Below, piece by piece: positions 54,727-62,406 of a DNA stretch of 64,000 bases (positions are counted from its first letter, which is position 1; each line of letters starts with the position of its first letter). Where the stretch lies: the NCBI GenBank assembly GCA_964604675.1, contig CAZSAT010000005.1, positions 55,460 through 119,459 of the forward strand, given 5' to 3'. The notes beneath the pieces are model-generated. The model made no database searches. It saw only the letters and a list, made by a program, of their open reading frames with translations, and had not been told where the DNA came from. The position numbers and the translations under genes were made by a program. This DNA is from CAZSAT01 sp964604675. GTDB lineage: Bacteria > Myxococcota_A > UBA796 > CAJQPC01.

Positions 54727-56262
54727 CTACTCCTGGACGTAGCCCAGCGCCTCGAGCGCCGCGCGCTCGTCGTCGCTCATCTCGACCGCCACCCCGCCCG
54801 TTCGCCCCTCGTAGCGGACCGGGTCGCCCTCGGTGGGGTGAGGGCCCCCCGCCGCGCGCCAGCGACCTTGGCTGTGCTCGACCATCGCATCGGCCGGCAC
54901 GACCACGAAGTCCAGGCCGGCCTCCTCGACGCGGACCGGGCGCTTCACGATGGCGCCGTCTGCGAGCACCACCCCCTCGCTCTTCAGCACACCCTCGTCG
55001 GCGTGCCAGGGGGTGCCCAGCTCCTCGGTGAGCCGCTTCTGGAGTCGGGCGACGTCCTCGGGCCGGTCCTCCGACAGGTCGATGGCCTCCGCCTCGTCGG
55101 CGAAGAGCTCCACCTTGCGGGCCTTCAGGTCCCAGTCGAGCCTCAGGCCGTCCTCCCAGAGGCCCACGCGGTTGGTCTTGAAGCGGCTGGTGTCGGACAC
55201 GAACGCGCGGCCCGGCAGGACCTCGTCGCCGACCAGGCTCGCCAGCAGGCTGATGCCGTCGCCGGCCATCGGCTTGCCCGCCAGCGCGCTCAGCGTCGGC
55301 GCGATGTCGTGGGTGCCCACCGTCTCGGAGATCACCTGGGTCTTCACGCCGGGGCCCGTGACCAGGAGCGGCACGCGCAGCTGCTCCGGGTAGAGCGTGT
55401 GGGCGTGGCCCCAGCTCCCGCGTTCGAAGAACTCCTCGCCGTGGTCGGCGGTGACCAGGAAGAGCACGTCGCGGTCGCGGAAGCTGTCGTGGAGGCGCCT
55501 GAGCTGTGCGTCGACGTAGGCGATCTCCTCGTCGTACTGCGCGACCTGGTGGGCGAGCTGCGCGGCCTCCAGCGGCTCCTTGAAGTACTTGAAGTAGTTC
55601 CGGTAGCGGGCGTCGTCGTCGGTGCCCGCCCGGTCGAACAGCTCGTCCCAGTCGCCGGGCGCGGCGTAGGGGTAGTGCACGTCGTAGAGGTGCAGGAAGA
55701 GGAAGGTCGGCCGCCCGGCGCCCTGCTCCTCGACGCAGTCCAGCCCGGCGTCCACCACCTCCTGGGCGTCGACCTCGCCGCGCAGGTTCTTGCGCTCGTT
55801 GTCGATGCCGAAGTCGTCGAAGACGTCGAAGCCCCGCTCGAAGCCGAACTTGCGGCTCACGTACATCGTGGCCACGGCCCCGCAGGTGACGTAGCCCTGG
55901 CTCCGGAGCTGCTGCGGCAGCCAGGCGGTGTCCAGGTCCACCTTCTGGTCGTCGTCGACCACGAGGTGCGTGGTGGGCAACAGGCCCGTGAACAGCGTGG
56001 TGTGGGTGGGCAGGGTCCAGGGGGAGGGGCTGCGGGCGTGCTCGAAGCGGGTGCCGCGGGCCGCGAGCTCGTCGAGGAAGGGCGAGGTGGGCCGCTCGGT
56101 GTAGCCGTAGCTCCCGAGGTGGTCGGCGCGGAGCGTGTCGACGCTGACGAGCACGATGTCGGGACGGTCGCCGCCCGCGGGCAGGGCCTCGGGCTGCGGC
56201 GGGGCCACCGCTGGGTCGGGCGCGCCCGTGCAGGCGAGCAGGATCAGGACCACGAGCGCCAC
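54727..56262 (-). CDS. Sulfatase-superfamily lipoprotein with Thr in place of the formylglycine Cys
   Basis: The 511-residue protein starts MALVVLILLAC (Cys11). VSVDTLRADHLGSYGY carries the first metal Asp, SPWTLPTHTTLFTG the nucleophile site (Thr83 to His87, not C-x-P-x-R), and TADHGEEFFERGSWGHAH the other ligands. C-terminal residues ALEALGYVQE are like the other two paralogues, though the dispersed repeat is absent here; only GAGTAGCGA around the stop is shared. The GTG overlaps the glycosyltransferase gene by 19 nt, so the pair is one operon. It may modify a glycan or lipid with a phospho-group; this is inference. Confidence 0.82.
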   Translation of the reverse strand: MALVVLILLACTGAPDPAVAPPQPEALPAGGDRPDIVLVSVDTLRADHLGSYGYTERPTSPFLDELAARGTRFEHARSPSPWTLPTHTTLFTGLLPTTHLVVDDDQKVDLDTAWLPQQLRSQGYVTCGAVATMYVSRKFGFERGFDVFDDFGIDNERKNLRGEVDAQEVVDAGLDCVEEQGAGRPTFLFLHLYDVHYPYAAPGDWDELFDRAGTDDDARYRNYFKYFKEPLEAAQLAHQVAQYDEEIAYVDAQLRRLHDSFRDRDVLFLVTADHGEEFFERGSWGHAHTLYPEQLRVPLLVTGPGVKTQVISETVGTHDIAPTLSALAGKPMAGDGISLLASLVGDEVLPGRAFVSDTSRFKTNRVGLWEDGLRLDWDLKARKVELFADEAEAIDLSEDRPEDVARLQKRLTEELGTPWHADEGVLKSEGVVLADGAIVKRPVRVEEAGLDFVVVPADAMVEHSQGRWRAAGGPHPTEGDPVRYEGRTGGVAVEMSDDERAALEALGYVQE

Positions 56263-57608
56263 TCCGGGAAGCCGGCGGGGAGGAACCACAGCATCAGCGG
56301 CAGGAACACGGCGAGGGCCAGCCCGCAGCCCACCCACCGCCAGCGCTCGCCGACCAAGAGCTTCAGGCTCTCGATCGGGGCCGCCAGGAAGGCTCCCGCC
56401 CACAAGAGCCAGATCGCGTCGAGGGGCACGCGGTAGCGCGAGAGGCCGGCGAGCAGGCTGATCGCGGCGCCGTGGTAGGCCACGATCAGCCCGGTCACCA
56501 GCAGCATCCAGCCGCGCCCCCGTGAGAAGGCGCCGAGGGTGCCGAAGACGATCGCGACGAAGCTCCAGATCACCGTGCTGACCATGAGCGGCTCGCGGGT
56601 CCACCTGGGCAGCTCGCGCCACTTCCCCCACCGCAGGTGGCGCGTGAGGAAGGAGTGGGGGTTCATCAGCTGCGCCAGCCGCAGAGGGACGCGGCTCACG
56701 AACTCGCGGGGCTCGCTCTTGATGAACGCGACGCCGCCCTCGCGCTCGCAGTCGTCCCAGGCGATGGGGCCCAGCTTCTTGTCGCAGCGCTCGCGTCCAT
56801 CGCGCAAGAGCTTGTTGAAGCCGGACTTGGTGAGGGTGCCGTTGCCCCAGTCGAAGGTGACCGGGTCGAAGGTGTTGTTGCCGAGCCACATCATCTGGCC
56901 CATGGTGCGGTCGCTCAACACGAAGCCGCCCCAGCGCTCGGTGGCGGTTGCGCTGTAGGGCGCCACGAAGAGGGTGGCGGCCAGGGCCATGGCGGCCACG
57001 CCCTTGTAGGCCCCCGGCTCCTTGTGGCGCTTCCACAACAGGCCGAGCATGAAGATGGGCAGCATGTACTGGGCGACGCCGCGGAAGAGCACGCAGATGC
57101 CCACGAGCGCGCCGGGCAAGAGCCCCCTGGCCGGACCACCCCGCCGCGCCCAGTCGAGAGCGAAGAGCGCGAAGAAGAGCACGGCGGTGTAGAGCACCTC
57201 GGACCAGAGGCTGGCGCCGAAGAAGATCAGGGTGGGGGAGAGGGCCAGGAGCCACAGGGTGGTGCCGGCCGTGCGCTTGCCGAAGCGGCGGTGCATGCCG
57301 CGGTAGACCACGACCAGCGACACCAGGAAGATCAGGGTCTGGGTGACCTTGACGGCGGCCGGGAGCCCCATCGCCCAGTCGTGCGCGGCCATCAGGTAGG
57401 GGTAGCCGGGCGCCCACAGCCAGCCCGCCGCCGCCTGCGACAACCCCTCGCCAGCCATGATCCGGGAGCTCAGGCCCAGGTAGGTGCACTCGTCCCGCAC
57501 GCAGGTCTGGCTGGGCCAGGTGACCATGGGCAGGAAGCGCAGCCACGTGGCGACCAGCATGCCCCAGTGCAGGGTCTGGTCGCGGTACCAGGGGCGCGCG
57601 GTGGACAT
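56244..57608 (-). CDS. Polytopic membrane glycosyltransferase (GT-C/GT39-like)
   Basis: The 454-residue protein has about ten transmembrane segments. In the first periplasmic loop CVRDECTYLGLSSRI holds the acidic pair and WLWAPGYPYL follows; this is the layout of polyprenyl-phosphate-sugar dependent transferases. A periplasmic Trp-rich region lies near 215-330. It is the first gene of an operon with a sulfatase-like lipoprotein, which suggests that they modify the same envelope glycan. The ATG lies 11 nt after the T of TAGGGG. The sugar and acceptor are unknown. Confidence 0.78.
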   Translation of the reverse strand: MSTARPWYRDQTLHWGMLVATWLRFLPMVTWPSQTCVRDECTYLGLSSRIMAGEGLSQAAAGWLWAPGYPYLMAAHDWAMGLPAAVKVTQTLIFLVSLVVVYRGMHRRFGKRTAGTTLWLLALSPTLIFFGASLWSEVLYTAVLFFALFALDWARRGGPARGLLPGALVGICVLFRGVAQYMLPIFMLGLLWKRHKEPGAYKGVAAMALAATLFVAPYSATATERWGGFVLSDRTMGQMMWLGNNTFDPVTFDWGNGTLTKSGFNKLLRDGRERCDKKLGPIAWDDCEREGGVAFIKSEPREFVSRVPLRLAQLMNPHSFLTRHLRWGKWRELPRWTREPLMVSTVIWSFVAIVFGTLGAFSRGRGWMLLVTGLIVAYHGAAISLLAGLSRYRVPLDAIWLLWAGAFLAAPIESLKLLVGERWRWVGCGLALAVFLPLMLWFLPAGFPEWRSWS

Positions 57609-57613
57609 GGGCG

Positions 57614-57619
57614 CCCCTA
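57614..57619 (-). promoter_or_regulatory. Leaderless-type -10 box TAGGGG
   Basis: TAGGGG begins 11 nt before the ATG at 57608, with five nt between box and start. Confidence 0.5.
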
Positions 57620-57631
57620 ACGCGTGCCGGC

Positions 57632-58690
57632 TCAGTGCTCGACGACCGCGCCTTCCGGGCAGGTGAACCGGACGCGCCTGGGTGACGTGTCAGCGGATGG
57701 TTCCAGCACGTATCGTCCTGCGCACGTGCGTCGTCCCTCGCTCAGCTCCCAGTCGATGGGTCCCTCTGTGCACTCCATCGCGTGGACCCAGTCGCCTGTG
57801 ATCTTGCCCACGAAGGTCTTGCTGTTCCACTCGTTGGAGCCGAACACGCTGCGGTGGTAACCATCGGAACAGGCGAGGTACGAGATCTCGAGCACGCTGT
57901 TCCTGGGCTGGACGAACTCCACGTCGACCCATGCGGGCAGCGTGATGTGCAGATCGCCCTGCTTCCACTGGATGAGGTGGCTGTAGCCGCCCGCCATGGA
58001 CACGCTGGTCTTCCCCGTGGTCTTGGCCTCCACGGTGAAGGGCACGCCGAAGTGTCCGTTGAGGTGGGTGCCGAGGCGCACGGGTTCGCCCGGAGTGATG
58101 TGGACGGTGACGGGCGCCTCACCGAGCTCCGTCTTTCCACGAGTGACGCGTGCTCCGGTCGGAGAGGTGATCACACGGAGGCTGATGGAACCCTCCTCGT
58201 GGGGCTCATCTGCTGGGCGCTCGCTCTCCTCCCAGACGCTGACGAGCAGAAGGTCTCCGACGGTGGTTTGTTCGCTGCTGCTGAGTACCTGGACGCAGGC
58301 GTCGACGCGGTCCGGCTGCGGGAACAACTCCACCAGCACGAGCCAGGAGAACCCGCGTCGTGCCAGGTCGGCTCGGTTGCGAGCCGCGTCGTGGTGGTCT
58401 ACCAGCTCGGGCACGACGTCGAACAGTTGCTCCGTGGTGGCGCTGCCAGCTTCGAGCTGGCCGAGCAGGTCGGTCACCAGGGCTTCTTCGTCGAACCAGC
58501 CCGGAAGCGCCCCGTAGCCTCGGACCTGCACGGCGAGGGGCCCGTCCACCGACGGGTCCAGGGAACTCGCCACCTCCTTGGCGATGGTGTCTGTCGGCGT
58601 CGCCCAGGCTCGTGGCGCGAGCGCTCCGACCAGGATGACGATGAACGCTGCCCGGGCGAGCCAGCGGAGCGTTCGAGTCGACTTGTCCAT
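57632..58690 (-). CDS. Secreted protein with PEGA-like segment
   Basis: The 352-residue protein has a signal peptide MDKSTRTLRWLARAAFIVILVGALAPRAWA cleaved before TP (positive n-region, normal length). Residues 35-160 are mixed and 175-215 resemble a PEGA domain (ISLRVITSPTGARVTRGKTELGEAPVTV). The C-terminal half is beta-rich with Cys pairs (ACSDGYHR, MECTEG, RRTCAGRY, FTCPEG). No enzyme motif is visible. The ATG lies 11 nt after the T of TACGAT. It stands 23 nt downstream of the glycosyltransferase promoter on the same strand but is transcribed separately. Function unknown. Confidence 0.7.
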   Translation of the reverse strand: MDKSTRTLRWLARAAFIVILVGALAPRAWATPTDTIAKEVASSLDPSVDGPLAVQVRGYGALPGWFDEEALVTDLLGQLEAGSATTEQLFDVVPELVDHHDAARNRADLARRGFSWLVLVELFPQPDRVDACVQVLSSSEQTTVGDLLLVSVWEESERPADEPHEEGSISLRVITSPTGARVTRGKTELGEAPVTVHITPGEPVRLGTHLNGHFGVPFTVEAKTTGKTSVSMAGGYSHLIQWKQGDLHITLPAWVDVEFVQPRNSVLEISYLACSDGYHRSVFGSNEWNSKTFVGKITGDWVHAMECTEGPIDWELSEGRRTCAGRYVLEPSADTSPRRVRFTCPEGAVVEH

Positions 58691-58695
58691 GACGG

Positions 58696-58701
58696 ATCGT
58701 A
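58696..58701 (-). promoter_or_regulatory. Leaderless-type -10 box TACGAT
   Basis: TACGAT (a TAnnnT match) begins 11 nt before the ATG at 58690, with five nt between. Confidence 0.5.
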
Positions 58702-58808
58702 CACCGTGGAGGCACCCGACGTGGTCGCCCGCAGCATGCGATGATGACGGCGATGTGCACCGGCACCAGCATCCGTGATTCGGCCTTGCGTGGTCGTGTC
58801 GGCCACGA

Positions 58809-59765
58809 GTGGTGCAGATCCCCGGTCGGTGGTCGATAGTGTTGGTGTGGGCGCTCTGGGCGGGCTGTGTGTTGCTGTCGGAGGCCGACCGCCTCGCATG
58901 GAACCACGACAGCGGTGGCTCTTCGACGGACACTGGAGCAGGGTCATCTGGCGAGGCCAATGCGCTGGACGTGGACGGCGACGGGTGGACCGCGGAGGAA
59001 GGGGATTGCGACGATGACGCCGCCGATGTCCACCCCGGCGCTGAAGAGGTGTGCAACGACGTAGACGATGACTGCGACGGTGACGTGGACTTGCCCGACG
59101 AGGACGGGGATGGGTGGGGTGCCTGCGACGATTGCGACGATGAGAGCTCGGGCGTGCACTCGGGCCGCGACGAGGACTGTGACGGCGTGGACGAAGACTG
59201 TGACGGCAGCGTCGACGAGGGCCTCTCCGACGAGTCCGTCCGCATCTCACAGCAGGCTGCCGCGGACCACTTCTGCGACTGCTACGACTCGACCATCGCT
59301 GGCGACCTCTCCATAGGCGGCTCGAGCATCACCGACCTCGACGGCCTGAGCTGCCTGCGCGAAGTCCTGGGAGACTTCGATCTCGATGGCGACAGCATCG
59401 ACGACGCCAACGGACTGAGGAACCTGGAGCTGGTCGGTGGGGACTTCGATCTGGATGCTCCAGGCGTGGAGCCATCCGATCTGGCTGACCTCGAGGAGAT
59501 CGGGGGTGACCTGCGGCTCACCTACACCGAGTTCACGGACCTCGATGTCCTCCAGGCCGTCGAGTCCGTGGGCGCCGACATCCGGATCTCCTACAACGAC
59601 AGCTTGACGGACCTCGAAGGGCTGTACGGCGTTCGCTATGTGGGTGACGACCTCAGCATGAGCTTCAACGACAACCTGACGACGTCTGAGATCGACGCCC
59701 TGGTGGCCGAGATCGGGTCCTACGTCACGGGAAGCATCAGCCACAACTTCAACGCGGACGACTGA
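58809..59765 (+). CDS. MopE-like Asp-rich repeat lipoprotein with receptor-L-like repeats
   Basis: The protein has 318 residues from GTG 58809, or 308 from GTG 58839, which gives the short signal MLVWALWAGC. Two MopE-type metal-binding repeats follow the linker: LDVDGDGWTAEEGDCDDDAADVHPGAEEVC with DDDCDGDVD, and EDGDGWGACDDCDDESSGVHSG with DEDCDGSVD. The C-terminal half (about 150-318) has repeats like ITDLDGLSCLREVLGDFDL and LTDLEGLYGVRYVGDDL, the pattern of receptor L domains (leucine-rich beta-helix). The protein is secreted and may bind calcium or copper. The start choice is open. Confidence 0.72.
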   Translation: MVQIPGRWSIVLVWALWAGCVLLSEADRLAWNHDSGGSSTDTGAGSSGEANALDVDGDGWTAEEGDCDDDAADVHPGAEEVCNDVDDDCDGDVDLPDEDGDGWGACDDCDDESSGVHSGRDEDCDGVDEDCDGSVDEGLSDESVRISQQAAADHFCDCYDSTIAGDLSIGGSSITDLDGLSCLREVLGDFDLDGDSIDDANGLRNLELVGGDFDLDAPGVEPSDLADLEEIGGDLRLTYTEFTDLDVLQAVESVGADIRISYNDSLTDLEGLYGVRYVGDDLSMSFNDNLTTSEIDALVAEIGSYVTGSISHNFNADD

Positions 59766-59832
59766 GGCGGCTCCTCACCATCGGGCTGGTGAGCTCCTGT
59801 AAGCGTGACGCGTCGTTGGGCGTCGTGGGCGT

Positions 59833-60108
59833 GTGCGCCACGTGCTTCATCCAGACCGCTTGACCCAACTCTGCGGACTCCTCGCCCTGGTGTTGCTCGG
59901 CATGCTTCCCGTCGGTTCGCTCCTCTACGCGGCCAGCGAACCTGTGCAGACGCCGCGAGTGGACCGCATCGACTCCATGCTGCTGGCCCGCCTCGCCCCG
60001 TCGCTCGAGTCGACGCGTGCTGCGCCTTCCCGGGACGTTCGGCCGCCGGACGAGGGCGGGTCCGAGCCCGAGCCCGAGCCCCTGAACCCGGCCCGGTTCT
60101 TCCTGTGA
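59833..60108 (+). CDS. Small membrane-anchored protein
   Basis: The 91-residue protein has a hydrophobic segment at about 11-34 (LCGLLALVLLGMLPVGSLLYAA) and a Ser/Pro/Glu-rich tail ending PEPLNPARFFL. No family is recognised. The GTG start is weakly supported: no clear ribosome-binding site and no TAG box at -12. It is six nt before a gene for an AgmX-like domain, and the two probably form one unit in which this peptide is the membrane part. The C-terminal NPARFF is unusual and might be a binding motif. Confidence 0.5.
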   Translation: MRHVLHPDRLTQLCGLLALVLLGMLPVGSLLYAASEPVQTPRVDRIDSMLLARLAPSLESTRAAPSRDVRPPDEGGSEPEPEPLNPARFFL

Positions 60109-60114
60109 GGCGCG

Positions 60115-60591
60115 ATGGTGCCGCCGGGTCCGGCGGGCAGGGTGGTGGTGCAGGATCTGTTCTCCGAGAGGGATGTGGTGAGCCTGAGCCTCGATGCCGC
60201 CCTGAGCTCGGGGGTTGCCCAAGAAGAGCCGTGCTTGGACGATGCGCACCCGGCCGAGGCGCGGATGTTCGTCAGCCACGCCCTCCCGCTGCTGGAAGGG
60301 GCGAGGGCCTCGGAGTCGGTCGAGGCGGCCCTCACGGCCTTGGACGGTCGCCTGGCCGCCTGTCCTCCTGCGTCGGGGAGGGCGCGTCTTGGAGTCCGGG
60401 TGGCCAGCGGGTCCGTGGTGCGGCTCCGCGTGTTGGACTCCGATCTGCCGGAAGAGACCCTTCGGTGCGTGCGGGACGTCGTTGGGCGGAGGTGTCTCGG
60501 CCACGCCTTGCACGGCAGCGCGTTGATCGACCTGAGGTTCGCCCGCCATGTCGAGACCTCGATGGAGGCGACCGCCGGGCTGTCGAAGTAG
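60115..60591 (+). CDS. Protein with AgmX/PglI-like C-terminal domain
   Basis: The 158-residue protein has no signal sequence. The C-terminal ~100 residues, RLAACPPASGRARLGVRV then SGSVVRLRVLDSDLPEETLRCVRDVV and IDLRFAR, match the pattern of the AgmX/PglI domain (a conserved Cys pair and alternating hydrophobic strands), which in other proteins is fused to a membrane anchor. Here the anchor is probably the 91-residue protein six nt upstream. The ATG lacks a good ribosome-binding site, so translation may be coupled. Its stop codon TAG is part of TAGGCT (60589-60594), a possible -10 box for the next gene. Confidence 0.6.
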   Translation: MVPPGPAGRVVVQDLFSERDVVSLSLDAALSSGVAQEEPCLDDAHPAEARMFVSHALPLLEGARASESVEAALTALDGRLAACPPASGRARLGVRVASGSVVRLRVLDSDLPEETLRCVRDVVGRRCLGHALHGSALIDLRFARHVETSMEATAGLSK

Positions 60592-60618
60592 GCTGCACGT
60601 CGTTGGTTCGACGGTGTC

Positions 60619-62400
60619 GTGACTCTGCTCCATCTCCCTCTCATTGCCTCGCTGTCCTGCCTGCTCGGTCCTGCCGAACGCGCGGCGTGGCTGACCTCCG
60701 ACGAGGACCGCGACGGGTTCCTCGGCGTGGAAGAAGGCGGCGACGACTGCGACGACCTCGATCCGCTGGTCTTCGTGGGTGCACCCGAGTACTGCAACGG
60801 CCAGGACGACGACTGCGACGACGCTGTGGACGAGGACGCGCTCGACGAGGTGATGTGGTTCGTGGACGCAGACGGCGATGGGGCGGGGGTTGCGGGCGAC
60901 GTCGAGGTCGCCTGCACGGCCCCCGATGGCTACGTCGCTTCGTCGAACGACTGCGACGACTCGGACGCTGCGCTCACACCTCACGATGTCGATGGAGATG
61001 GCAGCACGTCCTGCGACGGCGACTGCGACGACTCCGACGCAACGATGTCCAACCGCGACGAAGACGGCGATGGCTTCTCCACGTGTGCCGGGGATTGTGA
61101 CGACACCCGGGACGATGTGGCTCCGGGCGCCCTGGAGATCTGGTACGACGGCGTCGATCAGGACTGTGATGGGGGGAGCGATGGGGACCAGGACGGCGAT
61201 GGCGTCGACGGCGGGTCGGGTGGCGACGACTGCGACGACTCGGACGCCGAAGTCCACCCAGGTGCCGCAGAGGCCTGTGGCGATGGCGTCGATGCCAACT
61301 GCTCGGGCTCGGATGGCCTCGAGGTGCCCGACGCCTTTGGCACCATCCAGGACGCTGTGGACGCAGCTCTGGGCGGGACCGAGCCGGTCTGCGTCTGGGG
61401 TGGGGTGTACTTCGAGAGCGTGGTCGTCGAAGGAGGCGACGTGGTCGTCGTGGGGGTGGCGGGCCCGGACGACACGGTGATCGACGGCGGAGAGGACGGG
61501 GTGACGGTCAGCTTCGGCGAGGGCGCTGGCGACGAGACCCTGTTTGGCGGATTCACATTGGTCGGAGGACAGAGCGAGACCGGTGGAGGGCTCTCTGTCG
61601 TGGACGCCAGCCCCACGCTGCGCCACCTGGTCGTTGTGGACAACGTCGCCCAGGCGTCCGCGTCGAACTCCGACCTCTACTGGTCTGGCACCCTCATGGC
61701 CGAGGCGGTGGGTGGAGGCGTCTACATTGCTGGCGACTCGGCGCCGCGGCTCGAGAATGTGGTCATCGCAGGCAACCGCGTGGAAGCATCGGTGAGCGCG
61801 ATCTCCGAGACTGAGCTGCACCTTCATGCGGACGCCTATGGAGGTGGGCTCTATGTCGGGGACGACGCCGAGGTCGTGGCGGTCAACGTGGTGCTGTACG
61901 GGAACCAGGCTCACGCGTCGACCGTGGGCACCATCTACTGCCAGGACGGCGTGTTCACAGGCCGCGGCTACGCGACCCCGCTGGGCGCTGGTGTGTATGT
62001 CTCCGAGGGCGGCTCGCTGGAGCTCGTCAACGCGGTGGTGGCCGCCAACACGCTGTCGACGGACACCTCGGTGGCGCGTTCGTGCGACGGCTTCGCGTCG
62101 GGGTCGTCGGTGTACGACTACGACTACGACGCGGGTGGCGCGCTGTCGGTTGCCGGTTCGATCGACGTGTCCTACAGCGACTTCTGGGAGAACGCGTCGA
62201 GCTTCGATGGCGTCTCGGACCCGACGGGCTCCGATGGCAACGTGGCCGTCGATCCGGGCTTCGTGGACGACGAAGCGCGTGACTTCACCCTCCAGGGCGG
62301 CTCGGAGCTGGTCGACGCCGGTGATCCGGCGATCGAGGATGCCGACGGGTCGCGGAGCGACATGGGAGCGTATGGGGGGCCGGAGGCCAGGTGGGAGTAG
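60619..62400 (+). CDS. MopE-like Asp-rich repeat protein with right-handed beta-helix domain
   Basis: The 593-residue protein has a hydrophobic start MTLLHLPLIASLSCLLG, a possible lipoprotein signal (Cys14). Residues about 28-235 hold five Asp-rich repeats with DCDD cores (EEGGDDCDDLDP, SSNDCDDSDA, DGDCDDSDA, AGDCDDTRDD, GGDDCDDSDA), alternating with calcium-type DxDxDG loops. Residues 240-590 form a parallel beta-helix (TIQDAVDAALGG, VWGGVYFESVVVEGGDVVVVG, LENVVIAGNRV), as in pectate-lyase-like and polymorphic outer-membrane proteins. The layout is common in secreted Myxococcota proteins of unknown use. The GTG start is chosen by the signal. It converges with the kinase gene, six nt apart. 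Confidence 0.78.
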   Translation: MTLLHLPLIASLSCLLGPAERAAWLTSDEDRDGFLGVEEGGDDCDDLDPLVFVGAPEYCNGQDDDCDDAVDEDALDEVMWFVDADGDGAGVAGDVEVACTAPDGYVASSNDCDDSDAALTPHDVDGDGSTSCDGDCDDSDATMSNRDEDGDGFSTCAGDCDDTRDDVAPGALEIWYDGVDQDCDGGSDGDQDGDGVDGGSGGDDCDDSDAEVHPGAAEACGDGVDANCSGSDGLEVPDAFGTIQDAVDAALGGTEPVCVWGGVYFESVVVEGGDVVVVGVAGPDDTVIDGGEDGVTVSFGEGAGDETLFGGFTLVGGQSETGGGLSVVDASPTLRHLVVVDNVAQASASNSDLYWSGTLMAEAVGGGVYIAGDSAPRLENVVIAGNRVEASVSAISETELHLHADAYGGGLYVGDDAEVVAVNVVLYGNQAHASTVGTIYCQDGVFTGRGYATPLGAGVYVSEGGSLELVNAVVAANTLSTDTSVARSCDGFASGSSVYDYDYDAGGALSVAGSIDVSYSDFWENASSFDGVSDPTGSDGNVAVDPGFVDDEARDFTLQGGSELVDAGDPAIEDADGSRSDMGAYGGPEARWE

Positions 62401-62406
62401 GGGCGG

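Noticed and set aside
51178..56436. Long plus-strand open frame across several genes
   Set aside because: It runs antisense to the AgmX-like, sulfatase-like and glycosyltransferase genes and off-frame through the glycosidase, with no recognisable domain.
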